From positions 1 to 6,901 of the forward strand of contig JAEWHT010000116.1 in the NCBI GenBank assembly GCA_023387695.1: 6,901 nt of DNA. Reading direction: 5' to 3'. The notes under the pieces were generated by a model, which had not been told where the DNA came from, did no database searches, and was given only the letters and a program-made list of their open reading frames with translations. Source of the stretch: Pseudomonadota bacterium. Lineage in GTDB: Bacteria; Pseudomonadota; Alphaproteobacteria; Rhizobiales; Xanthobacteraceae. Positions 6,421 to 6,901 of the stretch are shown piece after piece. Made by a program: the position numbers and the translations under genes. Each line of letters opens with the position of its first letter. Position 1 is the first letter of the stretch.

Positions 6421-6505
6421 GTAGCCCGGATGGAGCGCAGCGCCATCCGGGGTCCTCGAGCCACAGGGTGCGAGCCCGGATTTCGCTTCGCTCCATCCGG
6501 GCTAC
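6421..6505. repeat. 85-bp palindromic intergenic repeat (copy 2)
   Basis: Arms of 31 bases (6421-6451 and 6475-6505) are inverted complements with three mismatches, around a 23-base loop. The outer end GTAGCCCGGATGGAGCG is identical to copy 1 at 501-586. It begins two bases after the toxin stop codon and ends 18 bases before the stop of the convergent transporter gene, so it fills nearly the whole gap. Being palindromic, it could end or protect transcripts from both sides, though no T-tract follows the stem. Confidence 0.88.
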
Positions 6506-6523
6506 GCAGTCGTGCGCGCGGCT

Positions 6524-6901
6524 CTACCGCCCCTGTCCGGCGAACTCGTGCTTGGTCTCGTGGCCGCCGATAAAGACCAAAATGCCGGCGAGCAGTGGCA
6601 GCACGGCGAGCACGAGCAGGCCGGTCGAGGTCTGGCCGGTAGCTTCCTTGACCCAACCGATCAGGTACGGACCGCCAAAGCCTGCGAGATTGCCGATCGA
6701 GTTGATCAACGCGATGGCGCCGGCCGCCGCTGTGCCTGACAACCACGAGGTCGGCAAGGTCCAGAACACGCCGAAGACGCAGAACACACCGATCGCGGCG
6801 AAGGTCAGCGCCACCATCGTCATGGTGGGATCGGTGATGTAGCTGGAGATGGCGAGCGCGACCGCGATCAGGATCATGGGCGCGCCGACATGCATCACGC
6901 G
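6524..6901 (-). CDS. MFS transporter, C-terminal part (anion:cation symporter-like), 5' end outside window
   Basis: The frame is open from the right window edge to a TAG at 6526-6524, about 125 residues. Hydrophobic segments near APMILIAVALAISSYI, TMTMVALTFAAIGVFCVFGVFW, the Gly-rich stretch INSIGNLAGFGGPYLIGWV, and TGLLVLAVLPLLAGILVFIGG are the last four transmembrane helices of a 12-helix major facilitator. The motif FWTLPTSWLSGTAAAGAIALINSIGNLAGFGGP is typical of the anion:cation symporter group, which imports organic acids such as phthalate, hydroxyphenylacetate or sugar acids. The tail HETKHEFAGQGR is short and cytoplasmic. About 300 N-terminal residues are missing from view, so substrate cannot be suggested. 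It converges on the toxin gene and is probably unrelated to the efflux operon. Confidence 0.85.
   Translation of the reverse strand, partial: RVMHVGAPMILIAVALAISSYITDPTMTMVALTFAAIGVFCVFGVFWTLPTSWLSGTAAAGAIALINSIGNLAGFGGPYLIGWVKEATGQTSTGLLVLAVLPLLAGILVFIGGHETKHEFAGQGR

Noticed and set aside
6419..6523. Classical rho-independent terminator between toxin and MFS genes
   Set aside because: The stem is strong but no run of T follows on either strand; it is recorded as a repeat only.

Overview
The window looks like chromosomal DNA of a high-GC alphaproteobacterium. The strong G/C preference at third codon positions, the near absence of TTA, CTA and TCA codons in the long genes, and two kinds of intergenic palindrome fit the Bradyrhizobium/Rhodopseudomonas group. 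One palindrome arm starts GTAGCCCGGATGGAGCG; the other family carries GCGAAGCAATCCAG. The taxon is an inference from style, not a proven assignment.

Layout, left to right: (1) the 5' part of a flavin-reductase-like (FMN-binding split-barrel) gene on the minus strand, cut by the left edge; (2) an 86-bp palindromic repeat just upstream of it; (3) a minus-strand efflux operon read in the order lipoprotein adaptor (5675-4569), RND inner-membrane pump (4391-1254), TetR-family regulator (1220-621); (4) a 168-bp regulatory region holding divergent promoters; (5) a plus-strand MazE/MazF-type toxin-antitoxin pair (5844-6418) with an ATGA overlap; (6) a second copy of the palindromic repeat between convergent gene ends; (7) the 3' part of an MFS transporter gene on the minus strand, cut by the right edge. 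There is no gene-free stretch longer than 300 bases.

The adaptor and pump should form the periplasmic and inner-membrane parts of a tripartite drug or metabolite efflux system. No outer-membrane channel gene is present, so the channel would come from elsewhere in the genome. The TetR gene lies last in the same operon. A 13-bp near-palindrome between the -35 and -10 of the predicted adaptor promoter is a good candidate for its operator, giving a simple negative-feedback, ligand-induced circuit. The toxin-antitoxin pair has its own upstream palindromes and probably autoregulates independently.

The most interesting non-coding structures are the long hairpin predicted in the flavin reductase leader, the degenerate hairpin between the adaptor and pump reading frames, and the stacked dyads upstream of the toxin-antitoxin pair. 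I see no convincing wholly new system; the gene families are all known, and the novelty, if any, lies in the regulation.
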